Shown piece after piece: positions 59,970 through 64,000 of a stretch of 64,000 bases of DNA. Source of the stretch: Methanofollis ethanolicus (GTDB taxonomy: Archaea > Halobacteriota > Methanomicrobia > Methanomicrobiales > Methanofollaceae); assembly GCF_001571385.1 (NCBI RefSeq), contig NZ_BCNW01000001.1:1798001-1862000 (forward strand). Reading direction: 5' to 3'. Position numbers and translations under genes: made by a program. The notes below the pieces were generated by a model. It had not been told where the DNA came from. It saw only the letters and a program-made list of their open reading frames with translations, and did no database searches. Each line of letters opens with the position of its first letter. The stretch's first letter is position 1.

Positions 59970-61241
59970 TCAGCCGTACATCAGGAGGAGGACGCCGAGG
60001 CCCGCGGCCACGGTGATGACGAGGACGAGCATCCCCATCTTCAGGAAGTCCATGAAGGTGATGGAGACACCCTCGCGCTCGGCGATCCCGATGACAACGA
60101 CGTTTGCAGAGGCGGCGATGGCGGTTCCGTTGCCTCCCAGGCATGCGCCAAGGGAGAGGGCCCACCAGAGGGGGTACACGTCCATCGTCTGCCCCATCTC
60201 GGTGATCAGGGGGATGAGAGTCGCGGTCAGGGGGATGTTGTCCACGATCGCCGAGGCGAAGGCTGCAAACCAGGCGATGATGATCATCGCCTCTGTCGTG
60301 GAGTCGACATGGCCGATGACGAAGGAGGCGAGCTGCGAGATGAGCCCGGTCTCCACCAGGGCGCCGACCACGATGAAGAGGCCGCCGAAGAAGAAGAGCG
60401 CGGGCCACTCGATCTTCTCGAAGATCTCCTCCGGGGGAACACGGCTCCAGATGAGGATGATCGCGGCGCCTGTCAGGGCGATGATCGCCGGTTCGAGTTC
60501 GAGCTGGGCATGGATGAAGAAGAGGAAGACCACGAGCAGGATCGTGACGACAGACTTCATGAAGAGAGACCGGTCCAGGATCGCCGCACGCTCGTCAAGG
60601 GCGTCGATGGTACTGGCGATCGTCTCCTGCTCATCGGGTTTCACCCTGAGGGTGCGGCCGTAGATGAGGTAGAGCATGACGAGCATGATCACCATGTCGA
60701 CCACGACGACCGGCCCCATGTTCATGAGAAACTCGTTGAAGGTGAGGCCTGCCGCGGAGGCGATCATGATGTTCGGGGGGTCGCCGATGAGGGTCGCCGC
60801 GCCGCCGACATTGGAGGCGAAGATCTCGGAGACCAGGAAAGGCACAGGGTTGAGTTTCATCAATTTGGCGATATAGAGGAGCATGGGAGTGAGGAGGAGG
60901 ACGGTCGTCACGTTGTCAAGGAACGCCGAGACGACTGCGGTCACGAGAGAGAAGAGGATCAGGACTCTCATCGGGCTGCCTTTCGCCAGTTTCGCTGTCC
61001 GTATTGCGATGTATTCAAAGAGACCGCTCTTTCGTGCGGTGTTCACGATGATCATCATGCCCATCAGGAGGAAGATCGTCCCGAGGTCGAGATACTCCGG
61101 GATCTTCTCCCAGGGAACGATATGGGCAAAGACGATGACGGCGGCACCGGCCATCGCCGCAACCGCGCGGTGGATGCGCTCGTCGATGATCAGTGCGTAC
61201 GTAATGATGAATACTGCTATTGCGATGATTTCTGCGTTCAT
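59970..61241 (-). CDS. ArsB/NhaD-type ion permease, copy 1
   Basis: A 423-aa paralogue of the gene at 58570 with the same motifs (GDPPNIMIASAAG, GGNGTAIAASANVVVIG). Differences cluster in cytoplasmic loops, such as a distinct segment after the central TM helices (RTLRVKPDEQE against RSMRIGEEERV). A 125-bp gap with no repeats separates the copies. It follows the UspA gene at 61250 by 8 bp. Confidence 0.9.
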   Translation of the reverse strand: MNAEIIAIAVFIITYALIIDERIHRAVAAMAGAAVIVFAHIVPWEKIPEYLDLGTIFLLMGMMIIVNTARKSGLFEYIAIRTAKLAKGSPMRVLILFSLVTAVVSAFLDNVTTVLLLTPMLLYIAKLMKLNPVPFLVSEIFASNVGGAATLIGDPPNIMIASAAGLTFNEFLMNMGPVVVVDMVIMLVMLYLIYGRTLRVKPDEQETIASTIDALDERAAILDRSLFMKSVVTILLVVFLFFIHAQLELEPAIIALTGAAIILIWSRVPPEEIFEKIEWPALFFFGGLFIVVGALVETGLISQLASFVIGHVDSTTEAMIIIAWFAAFASAIVDNIPLTATLIPLITEMGQTMDVYPLWWALSLGACLGGNGTAIAASANVVVIGIAEREGVSITFMDFLKMGMLVLVITVAAGLGVLLLMYG

Positions 61242-61249
61242 CAGGGTCC

Positions 61250-61834
61250 TCAGTAGACGATGATCGGGATGTTCGCCATCTGGGCGAGTCTGAGAGTGAC
61301 CGAACTGAGCGGTGCGATCTCGGTGGTCTGCGTGCCGTACGTCTTCGAAACAGCGATGAGGTCGGATTCCTGCATCAGTTCAAGAATATTGTCGAACTTC
61401 TTCCCGGCAAACATCCTGCTCGTCACCGAGAGGCCGGCGCCTTCGAGAGACGCGATCGCACGGTTGAGCAGGTCTTCCCCGAAAGACTCCCTTTTCCGCC
61501 TGAACTCGGCGATCGCCTTCTCGTCAAGGCTGTCCTCGACGATCCTGATCACCTCCATGTCGATGATATAGACAAGGGTGACCTTCGCGCCTTCATAACT
61601 CGAAAGAGTCTCGTACAGGGCGGGCGGGATCTCCTTCACGAAATAATCCAGAGGCATGAGGATGGACGAGACCTCAGGGACGACCATCTCCTCCTCGGTG
61701 AGGAGGAACTCCCTGTACTCCCTGGCGACCGCTTCATATCGTGTCCCGGCCACGTCCTTGAACTTGCGCTGCAATAATGAAGTGAAATACCCCATCGTGA
61801 TCTCATCAATGGTGCGGTCGGGATTTATTAACAC
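61250..61834 (-). CDS. UspA-like protein at the head of the permease cluster (194 aa)
   Basis: A longer universal-stress-type protein. The C-terminal half holds the fold (KVTLVYIIDMEVIRIVEDSL ... DLIAVSKTYGTQTTEIAPLS SVTLRLAQMANIPIIVY in pieces). The G-x2-G-x9-G loop is altered (SKTYGTQTTEIAPLSSV), so ATP binding is uncertain. The N-terminal ~65 residues are extra compared with simple UspA proteins. It precedes the permeases directly, in the same transcript. Confidence 0.85.
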   Translation of the reverse strand: MLINPDRTIDEITMGYFTSLLQRKFKDVAGTRYEAVAREYREFLLTEEEMVVPEVSSILMPLDYFVKEIPPALYETLSSYEGAKVTLVYIIDMEVIRIVEDSLDEKAIAEFRRKRESFGEDLLNRAIASLEGAGLSVTSRMFAGKKFDNILELMQESDLIAVSKTYGTQTTEIAPLSSVTLRLAQMANIPIIVY

Positions 61835-61856
61835 TTTCCCGGAGGCGGGAGCGGCC

Positions 61857-62393
61857 CTACCAGGCTACGGGCCGGTCCAGTTTCTCCCGGCAAACAGAAC
61901 AGAGCGTCATTTTCTTCCTGTCGAGTTCGGAGAGGGTGGCAGGTTTGAACATGACGCACTCGGGGTCCTGGCAGTGGTCGAGCCCGAAGAGGTGGCCGAT
62001 CTCGTGGGCGCCTTCCTTTGCCGCCCTGTCGGCGAGGTCGTCGAAGTCATCTGTCCTCCCGTAGAACCCGTTGCCCAACCGGGCAATAGAAAGGACGGCA
62101 CACCCGGTCTGGGGACGGGCAAGGCCGAAGACGAAATCGCAGTCGCCGACAAAGAGGTCATGGGTGACGACAAGGAGTGCGGGACCGGCATATTCTCCCA
62201 TCTTTTTCATGAACAGGAGACGGCCGAGGACGGCGCCAGCGTCGTACTGGTTTCTTTCAGGGTGGTAACCGTTGATCAGGGCCTCGGCAGCGGCGTTATC
62301 GACCGGCATGCCGAGGATCATCTCGATGCGCCTGGCCGTCGGCAACTGGAGGCCTGAGGGCACCTGATGATCCCATATAATCGTGACACCCAT
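61857..62393 (-). CDS. amzA: Archaemetzincin metalloprotease
   Basis: AmzA (178 aa) is a zinc protease of the metzincin clan. The active-site motif HEIGHLFGLDHCQDPECVM carries three zinc ligands and the catalytic Glu, followed by the second zinc site C-x-V-CREKL at the end. Length is typical of archaeal members. The natural substrate is unknown. It is divergent from the UPF0146 gene 15 bp away. Confidence 0.95.
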   Translation of the reverse strand: MGVTIIWDHQVPSGLQLPTARRIEMILGMPVDNAAAEALINGYHPERNQYDAGAVLGRLLFMKKMGEYAGPALLVVTHDLFVGDCDFVFGLARPQTGCAVLSIARLGNGFYGRTDDFDDLADRAAKEGAHEIGHLFGLDHCQDPECVMFKPATLSELDRKKMTLCSVCREKLDRPVAW

Positions 62394-62408
62394 GGTACCT
62401 AGATCATC

Positions 62409-62810
62409 GTGGCATGTGAGTATAAACGTATTGAATCCTTAATCGGCGCCTATCTCTCGAAAAATTACCGGGATGTCATCGAGATCGGGATCGGCAGGAA
62501 CACCGATGTCGCCGCGGCCTGCGCACGGGCGGGCCTCCGGGTCAGGGCGACGGACATCAGGCAGATCCCGCCTGTCGAGAGCGTGGAGGGCCGGGTGGAC
62601 GATGTCTTCGACCCCGACTTCCCCTGGTACAGGGGGGCCGACCTCATCTATGCGGTGCGGCCGGGCGTGGAGATGGTGCCGTCGATGATCGACCTTGCCC
62701 GGGCAGTCGGCTGCGACCTTATCGTCTACCACCTGGGCAACGAGATCTACCTGGACGGCGGGGAGGCCATCGACTGCGGCGTGGTCCTTCACAGGTACGT
62801 GCGGGCCTGA
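62409..62810 (+). CDS. UPF0146 family protein (Rossmann-like)
   Basis: A 133-aa archaeal protein of unknown role with a small methyltransferase-like Rossmann fold: VIEIGIGRNTDVAAACARAG, RATDI and LIYAVRPGVEM. Starts with GTG 62409. Short for a methyltransferase and lacks a catalytic domain; SAM binding is possible but unproved. Confidence 0.88.
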   Translation: MACEYKRIESLIGAYLSKNYRDVIEIGIGRNTDVAAACARAGLRVRATDIRQIPPVESVEGRVDDVFDPDFPWYRGADLIYAVRPGVEMVPSMIDLARAVGCDLIVYHLGNEIYLDGGEAIDCGVVLHRYVRA

Positions 62811-63277
62811 GGGGGGTCGGCGCAAGAGAGGGGGCGGGAGGAAGTACCTGGAGGGGATGTAGGCTGTGGGAAATGTTCTTTTCTCTCCCCGATCTTTCCT
62901 GAAAGTGGAGGGAACGAACGTCAGCGGTTCGAGAAAATTTTTGATTTTCGGGCTCTGCGAATTCCCGCTCTGGATGCCTGTGCCGGGGGGCTGCTGCCCC
63001 CCGGACCCCCTGCCATTACGATAGGGGCAGGGTTGGCATACTCCCTCTTCAAGATCTCCATTCTTTCTTCCCGGGGCCAATCCTGAGCGGGGGTCTGGGG
63101 GCGTAGTCCCCCAGTAAAAAAAAAGGGGAAGGCGGGGGTTCCGCTCTCCCTCCCAGCGATCACCGGGGAGACGATCGATCCGAACATGAGGATTCCGATA
63201 CAGCCCGTCAGTACACTTCAGAAGAGGAAAGAGGTGGCGAGGGCGCGTGTTCCCGCTCCGTGCATGACGACGTCCTG
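62811..63277. other. Intergenic region with dispersed repeat
   Basis: No gene seen. Most of it is copy C of the repeat described at 10.0 kb. It lies after UPF0146 and after the end of rfcL (convergent genes). Confidence 0.55.
62936..63150 (+). repeat. Dispersed intergenic repeat, copy C
   Basis: Module order is as in copy A: GATTTTCGGGCTCTGCGAA, GGGGGGCTGCTGCCCCCC, CCCCCTGCCATTACGATAGG, CTCCCTCTTCAAGATCTCC, CCGGGGCCAATCCTGAGCGG, GGTCTGGGGGCGTAGTCCCC and a GGGGAAGGCGGGGG tail. Confidence 0.6.
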
Positions 63278-64000
63278 TCAGAAGGAGTCGAAGAGGGTTG
63301 CCTGGGTGGCGGCGGGTTTCTTCTCCTCCTCCGCGGGCGGGTCTTTCTCCGCGACAGGGGCCGGTGCCGGTTCGGGGGGGGCCTCCTCCTTCTTCGCTTC
63401 CTTCTTCTTTTTTGGTTTTTCTGCCGCCTTCATCTCCTTGATGATCGCCTTCGCCCGTTCCTTATCGTGGATGAAGAAGTTCAGTTCGTCGACATCGAGG
63501 GCGAGTTCCCGCGCAACAGGTTCGGGGTTCTCTTCCACGAGGAGGGTGATCAGGGTGAGGTACTCCTCCCTGATGGTGTGCTGGGGGAGGGAGAGGGAGC
63601 GGGAGAGTTTCTGCATCACCGACTCGCGCACCGCCTTCCCCTTTTTCGCTCCCCCCATCTTCCGCCAGCGGGAGGGGGGCATGATCCTGTCGTGGACACC
63701 GGCGCCGCAAGCCGCCACCTTGACGCCAAGGGTCATCATGGCACTGGCATATCTCCAGAGCATGTAGTACTGGCGGCGGTTGGTGAGGCCGAGCCACTCG
63801 TCGGCACGCGAGAGGGGGGCATATGCCCGGGCCACAGCCTTCCCGTCCTTCATCGCCGGCAGGTTCCCCTCGATCCACTGGACCATGGTGTCAGGGGTGT
63901 CCTGCACCTGCCTGGCCTTCGCCAGGAGTTCGTAGTCGGGTTTTCCCGAGAAGATGGCGGCGACGAGGTCGAAGATCGTCGACCGCTCGTCTTTCTGCGA
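63278..64000 (-). CDS. rfcL: Replication factor C large subunit, C-terminal part
   Basis: The last 240 codons of the clamp loader large subunit; the frame is open to the window edge, so the N-terminal AAA+ domain is outside. Recognised by the C-terminal collar helices (IFDLVAAIFSGKPDY, LTNRRQYYMLWRYASAMMTL), the Lys/Glu/Pro-rich tail and the terminal PCNA-binding motif QATLFDSF. RfcL with RfcS loads the sliding clamp on DNA. Confidence 0.93.
   Translation of the reverse strand, partial: SQKDERSTIFDLVAAIFSGKPDYELLAKARQVQDTPDTMVQWIEGNLPAMKDGKAVARAYAPLSRADEWLGLTNRRQYYMLWRYASAMMTLGVKVAACGAGVHDRIMPPSRWRKMGGAKKGKAVRESVMQKLSRSLSLPQHTIREEYLTLITLLVEENPEPVARELALDVDELNFFIHDKERAKAIIKEMKAAEKPKKKKEAKKEEAPPEPAPAPVAEKDPPAEEEKKPAATQATLFDSF

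Noticed and set aside
58675-61256. Large open frames antisense to the permeases
   Set aside because: Asp/Glu/Arg-rich translations mirror TM codons of the real permeases; the permease strand has complete conserved motifs.

Overview
The window looks like a chromosomal segment of a motile, high-GC methanogenic archaeon of the order Methanomicrobiales (Methanofollis/Methanoculleus-like). The signs are an archaellum operon, the archaeal adaptor CheF, HypD, replication factor C large subunit, archaemetzincin, a UPF0146 protein, TATA-type promoters and tRNAs without an encoded CCA. The genus is inferred, not proven. Both ends cut through genes: a DNA2/NAM7-type helicase on the left and rfcL on the right.

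Bases 2.7-26.4 kb are a taxis and motility locus. The plus-strand genes are a ParA/MinD-like ATPase, a cytoplasmic double-PAS chemoreceptor and CheR. On the minus strand, from 25561 down to 10876, an almost gapless series reads two archaellins (ArlB), ArlC/D/E, ArlG, ArlF, ArlH, ArlI, ArlJ, an unknown two-TM acidic protein, CheF, CheY, CheB, CheA, CheC, CheD and a secreted beta-propeller. This places the swimming motor, its switch and the signalling kinase in one transcriptional direction. Two related single-TM surface proteins (7705 and 25760) bracket the minus-strand series. No CheW is present. About 1.3 kb at 9.56-10.88 kb holds copies of a G/C-rich dispersed repeat that recurs near 56.2 and 63.0 kb.

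Bases 26.69-48.15 kb are two integrated elements in tandem at the 3' end of an intact tRNA-Thr(GGT) gene. Attachment-site copies lie at about 26.69, 34.77 and 48.15 kb, and each of the first two is followed directly by a tyrosine integrase with a C-terminal zinc ribbon. Element 1 (about 8.1 kb) carries a GNAT toxin-like gene with a small partner, an AT-rich zinc-finger gene, an excisionase-like HTH protein, a D5/P4-type SF3 helicase, a virion-like two-TM protein and small zinc ribbons. Element 2 (about 13.4 kb) has palindrome-rich origin-like DNA, a translationally coupled replication operon (UvrD-like helicase, DnaG-type primase), then a minimal tail module: two tail-assembly-chaperone frames joined by a canonical -1 slippery heptamer, and a tape-measure protein. 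No capsid, portal, terminase or other tail gene is visible, so it is either a satellite or a decayed tailed provirus.

Bases 48.3-64 kb are ordinary chromosome: a TIM-barrel isomerase, a radical SAM protein, an MscS channel, hypD, tRNA-Arg(CCG), a membrane PAS sensor without a kinase domain, a CBS-containing DHH pyrophosphatase, a flavin reductase, a HEAT-repeat protein, a UspA-permease-permease-UspA cluster, amzA, a UPF0146 protein and the end of rfcL.
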